Shown: in pieces, positions 53,903 through 61,455 of the stretch
Position numbering within the stretch: the first letter of the stretch is position 1
How the letters are laid out: each line of letters opens with the position of its first letter
DNA from: CAVVKW01 sp963761705
Lineage (GTDB): Bacteria; Verrucomicrobiota; Verrucomicrobiia; Chthoniobacterales; JAATET01
Reading direction: 5' to 3'
Length of the DNA: 64,000 bases
NCBI GenBank assembly: GCA_963761705.1
Contig: CAVXHK010000003.1
Span: forward strand, 372,001 to 436,000
Notes under the pieces: model-generated
What the model was told of the DNA's origin: nothing
What the model saw: only the letters and a program-made list of their open reading frames with translations
Database searches by the model: none
Position numbers and translations under genes: made by a program

Positions 53903-55042
53903 TTACGGAGCGGCGGGCGCGGGCTCGGCTGCCTTGGCAGCTTCGGCGGCGGCTTTCTGGTCAGCCGCTTTCTTCATTTCGACGTCGCGTTTGGCGGTGT
54001 CGATGCGTTGCTTGATCCGGGCAACGCCCTCGTATTTCGGCCACTCCTCCGCGAGGTCCCGGCTGGTAGTCTCCGCGGCAGCGAGGTTGCCGGATTCGAT
54101 GAACGAGTGCGTTTGGACGATGACTTTGATTGCGCGTTCGAGCGATGCGGTGTTGATGCTGTCGATGGTTTGGAGGAGTTTGGCGGCCGACTTGCGCATC
54201 GCGGTGAGGCCTTTTTCGTCGTAGGCGAGGATTGCGTAGAAGTCGACTCGCTGGGTGCGGGCGCGCTCGGCGAGGCTCACGGCGTAGGCGTCCTGACGGT
54301 CGAGGGCGGACTGGACTTGAGCACGGTTGCCGACGCCCGCGAGGTCGAGGCTCTGCTGCCGCTCCGCGAGAGTGGCCGGGAGATTGGCGAGGGTAAAATC
54401 GATCTGCTGAATGAAGCTGCGGGCCGCCTCTTTGGCGATGGGGACGGCCCGGACGTAGCCGATGGACCCGGGGAATTTCGTGCTGAGAATGCCGAACTCG
54501 TTGAGCACGTCACCGAACGCGTCCCGCTCGTTGAGCTTGCGCAATTCGACGAAGATGCGGGCGGCCTCGACCTGGTATTTCTCGGCGGTTTGCTGGCTGG
54601 GCGACAGCCACATGCCGAAGATCTTGATGTCGCCCGAGTCGAGACGCTTAGCGTCGGCTTCGAGTCTGGCGATCCGTTTTTTGAGTTCAGGAACGTGGAC
54701 GTAGTTCGGGTATTCTTTGACGAAGGGGCGGAGGCGTCCGTCGAGGAATTCATTCACGGCTTCGGGTCCGAGTAGGGTGTCGGGGTCCGGCGTTTCCTGG
54801 ATGCCTTGGTAGGCGATGTCCTCGCCAGCGACTTTTTCCACGGTGGCAATGTCAGCTCGCGCGATGATCCGCTTCTCCATGATCGTCTCGGAGAAGGGAA
54901 CCTCCACGGTCACGAACTGGGGAGTTTCGTTGATGATCTTGCCTTCGACGCGTTGGCCCGTTTTCAAGAGGACGGTGTCCGCCGATACGGGGAGGAGGCA
55001 GGCAAGGAAGGCGGTAAGGAGGACGGTTCGCTGCACGGGCAC
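53903..55042 (-). CDS. Secreted helical protein, unknown function
   Basis: The protein has about 379 residues from a GTG at 55042 (a second GTG is two codons in). The signal peptide is RTVLLTAFLACLLPVSA. A short beta segment follows (DTVLLKTGQRVEGKII, then VTVEVPF), a style common at the start of secreted proteins in Verrucomicrobia and Planctomycetes. A helical body has PTPDL-like TPDPDTLLG, LKKRIARLEADAKRL and FGMWLSPSQQTAEKY. The end is Ala/Lys/Glu-rich and low in complexity (DQKAAAEAAKAAEPAPAAP). No catalytic motif recognised. Confidence 0.65.
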   Translation of the reverse strand: MPVQRTVLLTAFLACLLPVSADTVLLKTGQRVEGKIINETPQFVTVEVPFSETIMEKRIIARADIATVEKVAGEDIAYQGIQETPDPDTLLGPEAVNEFLDGRLRPFVKEYPNYVHVPELKKRIARLEADAKRLDSGDIKIFGMWLSPSQQTAEKYQVEAARIFVELRKLNERDAFGDVLNEFGILSTKFPGSIGYVRAVPIAKEAARSFIQQIDFTLANLPATLAERQQSLDLAGVGNRAQVQSALDRQDAYAVSLAERARTQRVDFYAILAYDEKGLTAMRKSAAKLLQTIDSINTASLERAIKVIVQTHSFIESGNLAAAETTSRDLAEEWPKYEGVARIKQRIDTAKRDVEMKKAADQKAAAEAAKAAEPAPAAP

Positions 55043-55095
55043 TTTCGGGATTGATGACGACAACTTATTGGGATTGGTCGCGATGTAAATAGCGC

Positions 55096-55875
55096 CTACG
55101 CGTCCCGGGTTTCGGCGGCGCTGAGCGCGATGACGCGCTGGATGACGGCAACGTGGGTGTCGGCCCGAACGTCGATGGAAAACTCGGATGGTGTCTCGAT
55201 GGTGAACGTGCGGTCGGCGTGGTGGAAGTGCAGCGTAAAGGCCTCGGGATGGTACGGCATATACTCCGGAGCGACGCTGCGGCGGACGAGGCCCACGCGC
55301 GAGGAGCGGCCCTCGATCGACTTGCGATTGTCCGGGGGAACGTGGCGGGCGGCGGCGCGGAGCAGGTCCTCGCCCCAGAAGGGTTTGCGACTCTTGACCT
55401 CGTAGATGTAGATGCCGTTGGCGTCGTAGTCTTCGTGGAGGGTAAGTGAGCAAGCGAAACGGCGGCCTGCGAGGACGGCGAGGTGGGCGGCAGTCTGGGG
55501 GATCTCGGTCACCCGATAGCTTCGGTTCAGGTCGCGACCGAGTTCGTCGGTGCGGACGTTATTAATCAGTCCCCAAGGGTTGAGGCAGGGGAAGAGGAGA
55601 AAATTAAATCGCTCGAGCTGCTTAGGATGACGCTCCAGCCAGGCGAGAAGGCCTTCGGTCGCGCCGGGTTCGTCACCGTGGATGCCGGCGGATAGGTAGA
55701 TCCACGGGCGGTTGGCGGGCGGACGTTTCGACTGGGCGTAGTAGAGCGGGAACCCGGACGCCTCGCCAAACTTGCGGAGCACGAGCTTGGTCGGGCGAAT
55801 GGCCGCCCGCCAACGCCGAATGAGGTGACGGTAGTCGTGGGCCCGGTCGTGGCGGCGCGCTCGCGGAGTCGGCAT
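55096..55875 (-). CDS. M14-like zinc hydrolase (carboxypeptidase or AstE/aspartoacylase group)
   Basis: The protein has 259 residues from the ATG at 55875. Zinc-site features are AGIHGDEPGATEGLLAW (His and Glu ligands), DLNRSYR, and TLHEDYDANG carrying the third ligand His. The short size and HGDEP motif suit the succinylglutamate-desuccinylase-like end of M14, which also includes murein peptide amidases. No signal peptide. It follows the AguB-like gene by five bases on the same strand, so they may share a pathway of N-acylated or N-carbamoylated amines; that is inference. Confidence 0.78.
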   Translation of the reverse strand: MPTPRARRHDRAHDYRHLIRRWRAAIRPTKLVLRKFGEASGFPLYYAQSKRPPANRPWIYLSAGIHGDEPGATEGLLAWLERHPKQLERFNFLLFPCLNPWGLINNVRTDELGRDLNRSYRVTEIPQTAAHLAVLAGRRFACSLTLHEDYDANGIYIYEVKSRKPFWGEDLLRAAARHVPPDNRKSIEGRSSRVGLVRRSVAPEYMPYHPEAFTLHFHHADRTFTIETPSEFSIDVRADTHVAVIQRVIALSAAETRDA

Positions 55876-55880
55876 GCGGG

Positions 55881-56771
55881 TCAATCGATCAGGCGGCGGG
55901 TGATTTCGCCGTAGGCGTCGATGCGCCGGTCGCGAAGAAATGGCCAGTGCGTCCGCTGCGTGTCGACGGAGTCGAGGTCGACCTCCGTGACGAGGATGGC
56001 TTCGTCGTCGGCGGGAGCTTTGTCGAGAATGATGCCGGATGGGTCGCAGACGAACGACTGACCCCAGAACTCGATCCCATCGCCGCCGATGGGCGTCTCG
56101 AGGCCGACGCGGTTCGGAGCGGCAACGTAGCAGCCATTCGCGACGGCGTGGCCGCGTTGGACGGTCTCCCAAGCGGCATGCTGGCGGGGGCCGTAGTCGG
56201 TCTTCTCGGTGGGGTGCCAGCCGATGGCGGTCGGGTAGAAGAGGATCTGCGCGCCGCGGAGAGCCGTGAGGCGGGCGGCTTCGGGATACCATTGATCCCA
56301 GCAGACGAGGACGCCGATGCGACCGTACCTCGTGTCGTAGGCTTGGAATCCGAGGTCGCCGGGAGTGAAGTAAAATTTCTCGTAGAAGAGCGGGTCGTCC
56401 GGGATGTGCATCTTGCGGTATTTCCCGAGGTAGGCCCCGTCGGCGTCGATCACGGCGGCGGTGTTGTGGTAGACGCCGGGCGCGCGACGCTCGAAGAGCG
56501 AGGCGATGATGACGACCTCGAGTTCGGCGGCTAAACCGGAGAGGAGTTCCGTCGTTGGGCCGGGGACGGACTCGGCGAGTTTGAAGTTCTCGTGGTCTTC
56601 GTTCTGGCAGAAGTAGGGGGTGAGAAAGAGCTCCTGGAGACAGATGATGCGAGCGCCGAGTTCGGCGGCTGAGCGGATGCCGCGCTCGGCGATGCGGAGA
56701 TTTTCCGCGGGATCGGTGGCGCTGCGGCTCTGGATGAGACCAATTTTGACTTTTCCGGATTTGGCGGACAT
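55881..56771 (-). CDS. aguB: Carbon-nitrogen hydrolase, N-carbamoylputrescine amidase-like
   Basis: The protein has 296 residues. The nitrilase triad is Glu47 (CLQELF), Lys120 (YRKMHIPDDP) and Cys157 (LVCWDQWYPE). FLTPYFCQNEDHENF, FYFTPGDLGF and GWHPTEKTDYG are typical of AguB, which turns N-carbamoylputrescine into putrescine. Its usual partner agmatine deiminase (aguA) is not in the window. Cytoplasmic; no signal sequence. Confidence 0.9.
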   Translation of the reverse strand: MSAKSGKVKIGLIQSRSATDPAENLRIAERGIRSAAELGARIICLQELFLTPYFCQNEDHENFKLAESVPGPTTELLSGLAAELEVVIIASLFERRAPGVYHNTAAVIDADGAYLGKYRKMHIPDDPLFYEKFYFTPGDLGFQAYDTRYGRIGVLVCWDQWYPEAARLTALRGAQILFYPTAIGWHPTEKTDYGPRQHAAWETVQRGHAVANGCYVAAPNRVGLETPIGGDGIEFWGQSFVCDPSGIILDKAPADDEAILVTEVDLDSVDTQRTHWPFLRDRRIDAYGEITRRLID

Positions 56772-56824
56772 GGGGGAGAAAGTAGCTCAGCCGCGAAGAG
56801 GCGCAAAAGGCTCAAAATTGTGAA

Positions 56825-57094
56825 ATGTTTGGGGACGTGAAAAAGATCGTCATGATCGCTGGTCCGAGCGGGGCGCGGGTGAGCCTCGGAGGTCACCGGA
56901 CGATTCCGCGGGAGACGATCGAGCGGAGGTTGGCGAGGGGCAAAGAATTGCTGCGAAGCGCTGATCTTGAAGTTGTCGGCGAGCGGTCGATCTACGATGC
57001 TTCTCGTCGGCCGCCGACGCTGCGCGAGAAGCGGATGAACGAAGACACTGATCGAAGGATGGAAACCACAAACACGAAATTCCCTGATACATGA
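56825..57094 (+). pseudogene. Internally deleted zeta-toxin-family kinase remnant
   Basis: The 89-codon frame starts KKIVMIAGPSGA, the beginning of a P-loop, but breaks off before the Lys-Ser/Thr. It then jumps to VSLGGHRTIPRETIERRLARG, the C-terminal segment that in zeta-toxin/UDP-GlcNAc-kinase-like proteins follows a GGH-x-(I/V)P turn, and VGERSIYDASRRPP, the equivalent of the usual YDNS segment. About 100 central residues, including the phosphate-binding Lys, are missing. The tail beyond residue 70 is unrelated. No antitoxin gene is adjacent. Confidence 0.6.
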
Positions 57095-57687
57095 GCACAC
57101 TCCCGAAGCCCGAAGATCACCGCAGCCCAGAGCACAAAATTGAACCCCTCATCTGGCGGCGCTGGTCGCCGCGCGCGATGAGCGGGCAGCCGCTGACGGA
57201 AGGGGAGCTGCTCGCGTGCTTTGAGGCGGCCCGGTGGGCTCCTTCGAGCTACAACGAACAGGAGTGGCGGTTTCTGTACGCCCGGCGCGGAGAGCTGCAG
57301 TGGCACGAATTTTTCGATCTGCTGGTTGAGGCGAATCAGGCTTGGGCGAAGGACGCAGGCGTGCTCGTTGTCGTGCTCGCGGCAAAAACATTCGCGCGGA
57401 ACGGGAAGCCGAATCCGGTGCATTTGTACGACGTGGGTGCAGCGTGGCAAAACGTTGCGCTTCAAGCTTCGGCGATGGGTCTCGTGGCGCACGGGATGTC
57501 GGGATTCGACTACGAGCGGGCGGCGAAAGAGCTGGGCGTGCCGGATGATTTTGCCGTGGCGGCGATGTTCGCGCTCGGGCATCCGGGTGATCCCGCCGAG
57601 CTGCCGGAGGATTATCAGGAGATGGAGAAACCTTCGGGACGACGTCCGGTGACCGAGAGTGTCTGCGAGGGGAGGTTTGCGTTTTGA
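57091..57687 (+). CDS. Nitroreductase-family protein
   Basis: The protein has 198 residues. It fits the FMN nitroreductase fold: RRWSPRAMSGQPLTEGELLACFEAARWAPSSYNEQEWRFLYA, with Arg and Ser contacts for FMN, then YDVGAAWQNVALQASAMGL at the dimer helix and ALGHPGD near the end. It probably reduces quinones, nitro-compounds or flavin-linked substrates with NAD(P)H. The ATG overlaps the remnant gene by four bases and its stop overlaps the next frame. Confidence 0.88.
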   Translation: MSTLPKPEDHRSPEHKIEPLIWRRWSPRAMSGQPLTEGELLACFEAARWAPSSYNEQEWRFLYARRGELQWHEFFDLLVEANQAWAKDAGVLVVVLAAKTFARNGKPNPVHLYDVGAAWQNVALQASAMGLVAHGMSGFDYERAAKELGVPDDFAVAAMFALGHPGDPAELPEDYQEMEKPSGRRPVTESVCEGRFAF

Positions 57688-58193
57688 GGGCGGTTGTCCT
57701 GGGGCTCGTGCTGGTGGCAGCTGGTTTGGCGCGCGTCGATGCGAGGTCGACGGTGGTGGAGTTTCGGGAGGAGCTGATTGAAGCGGTTGGTGATCGCACG
57801 GACCGGGCGGCGGTTGTGAGGGTCGTGCGAACGGTACGCGATTATGCTCGGAGGGATCCGCGAAATCTCGTTCAGTTCGCCCGCCTTGCCAACCGGGTGC
57901 TGAATGATCGCGTCGCGGATAATCTGCGCGGAAGGGCGGCGTTTTTGCTGCTTGCGGGGACGGCGCGGGACTTTTTGCCGTTAGAGGGCACTGGAGGAAA
58001 TCGATTTCTTCGATTTATTCGGCTCGTCGTGCGCAAGCTTCCGAATTCGCAGAAAACGTTGCAGGTTTCGGCTAGGATCGTCGACCGACTCGTGGAGATA
58101 AACGTCAATCGAGGCGGATCCAGGGAGGATGACCAGACTCTGAGGGACGCCGTTTTTGTTTCCTTTACGGTTCCTTGCTTCTGCTCGTTTTGA
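57684..58193 (+). CDS. Small secreted helical protein, unknown function
   Basis: The protein has 169 residues from a TTG that overlaps the nitroreductase stop. A signal peptide (AVVLGLVLVAAGLARVDA) leads into a basic helical body (VVRVVRTVRDYARRDPRNLVQFARLANRVL). The last 13 or so codons (FVSFTVPCFCSF) are translated from a dispersed repeat in reverse orientation, so the natural C-terminus has probably been replaced. Function unknown. Confidence 0.5.
   Translation: MRAVVLGLVLVAAGLARVDARSTVVEFREELIEAVGDRTDRAAVVRVVRTVRDYARRDPRNLVQFARLANRVLNDRVADNLRGRAAFLLLAGTARDFLPLEGTGGNRFLRFIRLVVRKLPNSQKTLQVSARIVDRLVEINVNRGGSREDDQTLRDAVFVSFTVPCFCSF
58150..58190 (-). repeat. Dispersed repeat, GAACAGAAGG...GGAAACAAA family, copy 1
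   Basis: On the minus strand this reads ACGAGCAGAAGCAAGGAACC followed by GTAAAGGAAACAAAAACGG. The same word order occurs on the plus strand at 59192-59226. It forms the 3' end of the preceding small secreted-protein frame. Confidence 0.5.
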
Positions 58194-58242
58194 GCGCGGC
58201 GTCGCGCTGGGAGATGGTCGGCGCGGGCAGGTACTGACCGCC

Positions 58243-59178
58243 CTACCGGGTGGGGCCGGCGGCCGCGAGGACTTCGGCGGCGGTCTTGAAGTGGGTCTTG
58301 GCGACGGTCGGGAGGATGTCGGGGCCGTGGGTGCGGACGAGTTCGGTGGCGGCGGCTTTCACTTGGGCGCTGGCTCCGCGAGGGAGTTTGGCGGCTAGGC
58401 GGTCGCCGGTGGATTGCAGCCAGTCGATGAATTTTTCGCGGGCGAGGATCGAGGCGGCGGCGACGGCTGGGTCGGATTCCGCTTTGGTGCGCTGGTCGAG
58501 TTGGAGCTGCTGGCCGCGCTCCATGAGGGCTTTTTTGATGAGGGAGACGTGGGCGAATTTATCGGACAGGGCGCGGGGGCAGTCAGGTTGCTGCTCGCAG
58601 AGATTCTCGATGGCGCGGGCGTGGCCCCAGGCGAGGAGGCGGTTGAGATTGCCCATCTTGGCGTAGAGGACGTTGTAGCGTTCGGGGGGAATGGTGATGA
58701 CGGTCTGGGCGGTCTTTGATTTTCGGATGGCGGCGGCGAGGGTGCGGATTTTCGCGTCGGATTTGATGGCCTTGCTGTCGGTGACGCCGATCTCGCGGAA
58801 ATGGCGGGTCATCTTTTCGTCGGTGAAGACGCCGGCGATCACGAGGGGGCCGAAGAAATCGCCCTTGCCGGATTCGTCGATGCCGAAGTGGGGGGTGAGA
58901 AGCTCGGGGTCGAGCGGCTCCTCGGCGTCGTAACCAAAGATGGCCTCGCCGAGGACCTGGGGTTCGAGGGTGAAGGTGATGAAATCCTCGAGGCCGCGGC
59001 CTTGGAGGAGGACCTTGGGGCCTTTTTCGTAAACGGCGACCGTGAGCTTACCCCTGCGAGCGGCGTAGTGCGTGTAAGGTTTTTCCTCGAAGTCGAAATT
59101 CTGCGCAACGAGGGCGGCGCGGAGGGACTCGACCTGGGCGGGGGTGAGGGGTTTGGTGTAGGTGGTGAGCGGTGGCAC
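58243..59178 (-). CDS. rnhC: Ribonuclease HIII
   Basis: The protein has 311 residues. The N-terminal DUF3378-type domain (about 1-90, TPAQVESLRAALVAQNFDF, GPKVLLQGRG) marks RnhC rather than RnhB. The catalytic core starts FGIDESGKGDFFGPLVIAG with D101 and E102, then VTDSKAI, and AESDPAVAAASILAR with the last acidic residues. It removes RNA from RNA-DNA hybrids. RnhC in a Gram-negative-looking genome fits chlamydial and verrucomicrobial relatives. Confidence 0.94.
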   Translation of the reverse strand: MPPLTTYTKPLTPAQVESLRAALVAQNFDFEEKPYTHYAARRGKLTVAVYEKGPKVLLQGRGLEDFITFTLEPQVLGEAIFGYDAEEPLDPELLTPHFGIDESGKGDFFGPLVIAGVFTDEKMTRHFREIGVTDSKAIKSDAKIRTLAAAIRKSKTAQTVITIPPERYNVLYAKMGNLNRLLAWGHARAIENLCEQQPDCPRALSDKFAHVSLIKKALMERGQQLQLDQRTKAESDPAVAAASILAREKFIDWLQSTGDRLAAKLPRGASAQVKAAATELVRTHGPDILPTVAKTHFKTAAEVLAAAGPTR

Positions 59179-59191
59179 GGGATACGAATAC

Positions 59192-59226
59192 GGTTTTGAA
59201 CAGAAGGTAACGAAGGAAACAAAGGG
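59192..59226 (+). repeat. Dispersed repeat, GAACAGAAGG...GGAAACAAA family, copy 2
   Basis: TTTTGAACAGAAGGTAACG then AAGGAAACAAAGGG fills the gap between divergent rnhC and mutY. Its last G is the first base of the mutY GTG start, so the repeat may supply the mutY ribosome-binding purines. Confidence 0.5.
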
Positions 59227-60215
59227 TGAATTTTGATTCAGCGCGGTTTCGTCGAGCTTTGACGGATTGGTTCGCGGAGGCGGGACGGGATTTGCCCTGG
59301 CGGCGGACGACGGATCCTTACGCGGTGTTGGTGAGTGAGTTCATGTGCCAGCAGACGACCGTGGCGGCGGCGGTGCCCTACTTCGAGCGGTGGATGGCGC
59401 GGTGGCCGACGGTGGGGGAACTCGCGGCGGCGGGGGAGGATGAGGTGTTGTCGGCGTGGGAGGGGCTGGGGTATTACTCGCGGGGGAGGAATCTGCTGGC
59501 GGCGGCGGTGGCTGTGGTGGAGCGGTTTGGTGGGGTGGTGCCGGAGGGTTACGATGATCTGCGGAGTTTGCCGGGAGTGGGGGAATACACGGCGAACGCG
59601 GTGCGATCGTTTGCGTTCGACCGGGCGGCTCCGGTGGTGGACGGGAACGTGGCTCGCGTGCTGGCACGGGTGTTCGATTACGAAGATGTGATCGATTCGG
59701 GGACGGGAAAGGCTTGGCTGCGGGAGACGGCTGGGGAATTGCAGGTTCTCACGCAGGGGCGCAGAGGCGCCGAGGGAGGAAGGATTTATAATTCTGCGAT
59801 CATGGAATTGGGGGCGCTGGTCTGTCGTCCGCGATCGCCGCTTTGTTTGGCGTGTCCGGTGCGAGAATTTTGCACGGGGAGGGATCACGCGGAGGGGCTG
59901 CCGGTGAAGCGAGCGCGGACGAAGGTGACGAAAATCGCGGATCGGCGGGCGTGGATTTTGGCGGACGGGGGGATTTGGCTGGAACGTTCGAGCGGTCCGC
60001 GGTGGCGCGGGATGTGGCTGCTTCCGGAGTGGGAGGAGGGTGGTGGATTGTTGACGGTGGAGACCTATCCGATCACCCGGTATCTCGTGCGGATGGAGGT
60101 GGTCGCGGGGGTGGTGCGGGATGGGTTGCGGCGGTTTGCGGTCGGGGAACTGGAGGAGCTGGCCGTTCCGGCTCCGCATCGGCGGGTGATGCGACGATTG
60201 CTGGGAGCGTCCTGA
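59226..60215 (+). CDS. mutY: A/G-specific adenine glycosylase
   Basis: The protein has 329 residues with a GTG start. Features: DLPWRRTTDPY, the catalytic Glu38 in SEFMCQQTTV, the helix-hairpin-helix LPGVGEYTA, Asp139 in VVDGNVAR, and the 4Fe-4S ligands C200-x6-C207-x2-C210-x5-C216. The C-terminal NUDIX-like domain recognises 8-oxoG. It removes A paired with 8-oxoG. Residues about 173-187 (VLTQGRRGAEGGR) are an extra loop encoded by a copy of a dispersed repeat, between the last helix of the catalytic domain and NSAIMELGA. Confidence 0.94.
   Translation: MNFDSARFRRALTDWFAEAGRDLPWRRTTDPYAVLVSEFMCQQTTVAAAVPYFERWMARWPTVGELAAAGEDEVLSAWEGLGYYSRGRNLLAAAVAVVERFGGVVPEGYDDLRSLPGVGEYTANAVRSFAFDRAAPVVDGNVARVLARVFDYEDVIDSGTGKAWLRETAGELQVLTQGRRGAEGGRIYNSAIMELGALVCRPRSPLCLACPVREFCTGRDHAEGLPVKRARTKVTKIADRRAWILADGGIWLERSSGPRWRGMWLLPEWEEGGGLLTVETYPITRYLVRMEVVAGVVRDGLRRFAVGELEELAVPAPHRRVMRRLLGAS
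59746..59785 (+). repeat. Dispersed repeat, TTCTCACGC...GGCGC family, copy 2, inside mutY
   Basis: TTCTCACGCAGGGGCGCAG then AGGCGCCGAGGGAGG matches the intergenic copy at 20206-20234. Here it lies in frame within mutY and adds about 13 residues. Confidence 0.65.
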
Positions 60216-60234
60216 GTTCGTAGGATGCGTCGCG

Positions 60235-61455
60235 ATGGCGGCGGGATCGGGTTCACGAAAACGGAATGGAGCGATGGCGATTTGTCTGGCGCTGACTTTA
60301 CTGAACTACCTCGACCGGGTGGTGATCTCGTTTGCGATCTCGCCGATCCAGCAGGAATTCGGGTTGGATAACTCGCAGTTTGGGCTGTTGATGTCGGCGT
60401 TCGCTCTGGGGACGCTGGCGGTGAACGGGTTGGCTGGGGTCCTGTTGGATCGTGGGAGCGTGCGGCTGCTCTGGGGTGGCGCGGTGCTGCTGTGGTCGGT
60501 GGTGATGATCGGGCAGGGGTTGGTAGCCGGATTGACTGCGTTTCTCGCGCTCCGGTTTTTGCTTGGCGTGGGGGAGGGTGTGAATTTTCCGGCGATGAAC
60601 CGGGTGATGGCGGATTGGATGCCACCGGATAAGTTGGGGAAGAGTCTGGCCGTCGGTCTGGTCGGAGTGCCGTTGGCGTTGCTGATCGGGGGTCCGCTGT
60701 CGTCGCAGATGATCACGAGCTTCGGTTGGCGAGGGACGTTTGGCGGGTTGGGAGGGGCGGGACTCGTTCTGGGGGGACTGATGCTGTGGCGCTACCGGGA
60801 CGGGCCAAATCGCTCGATGCGGGTGGTGAGTTCGAACGGGATCGTGCGTTGGCAGGATCTGCTGCGAAACCGGACGATGCTGGCGACGTGCTGGTCGTTT
60901 TTTGCGTTCGGATACGTTCTGTTTTTCGGCGTGAGTTGGTTGCCGGGATATTTGGAACAGACCTACGGAATCGACCTCAAGGCGACGGGTTGGTTCTCGG
61001 TGTTGCCGTGGGGAATCGCGCTGGGGCTGATGGTGCTGGCGGGCTGGCTTTCGGATTGGCTGATGGCGCGGACGGGGAGCGTCCGGGTGGCGCGGGTGCA
61101 TCTCATTTGGATTGGTCAGGCGGTGGCGGTGGGATTCTTCGGGGCGTTGCTGTTGGTTCGGGATCCGGTGCTGGCGGTGGTGTGTCTGTCGCTGGCGATC
61201 GGGTTCGCGATGATGCCGAACGCGCCGTTTTACTCGATTTGCACGGATCTTTTTCCGAATCAGTCGGGGGCGGCGACGGGGATCCTGGTGACGTTTTTTT
61301 CCGCGTCGGGAATCGTGTCGCCGCTTCTGACGGGGTGGTTGAGCCACGTGTTTGGGGGATTTGAGGTGGCGATCGGGGCGTTGATCTTGATCGTGGGTTC
61401 GGCGGTGTTTGGGATGGTGGCATTCGCGCGGCCTGATGCTAGGTTAGCGGCATGA
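60235..61455 (+). CDS. MFS transporter (ACS family-like)
   Basis: The protein has 406 residues and 12 membrane helices. LLNYLDRVVISFAISPIQQEFGLDNSQFGLLMSAFALG and LLGVGEGVNFPAMNRVMADW are typical of the anion:cation symporter branch, whose known members carry hexuronates, glucarate or similar organic acids. The central loop is short. Substrate unknown. Its last four bases overlap the trpB start (ATGA). Confidence 0.88.
   Translation: MAAGSGSRKRNGAMAICLALTLLNYLDRVVISFAISPIQQEFGLDNSQFGLLMSAFALGTLAVNGLAGVLLDRGSVRLLWGGAVLLWSVVMIGQGLVAGLTAFLALRFLLGVGEGVNFPAMNRVMADWMPPDKLGKSLAVGLVGVPLALLIGGPLSSQMITSFGWRGTFGGLGGAGLVLGGLMLWRYRDGPNRSMRVVSSNGIVRWQDLLRNRTMLATCWSFFAFGYVLFFGVSWLPGYLEQTYGIDLKATGWFSVLPWGIALGLMVLAGWLSDWLMARTGSVRVARVHLIWIGQAVAVGFFGALLLVRDPVLAVVCLSLAIGFAMMPNAPFYSICTDLFPNQSGAATGILVTFFSASGIVSPLLTGWLSHVFGGFEVAIGALILIVGSAVFGMVAFARPDARLAA

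Noticed and set aside
42314..55875. An arginine succinyltransferase (AST) pathway built from the AstD-like and AstE-like proteins
   Set aside because: The two genes are 11 kb apart, in different groups, and no astA, astB or astC is present.
56825..57094. A working toxin-antitoxin pair
   Set aside because: The kinase core is deleted and no antitoxin-like gene adjoins it.
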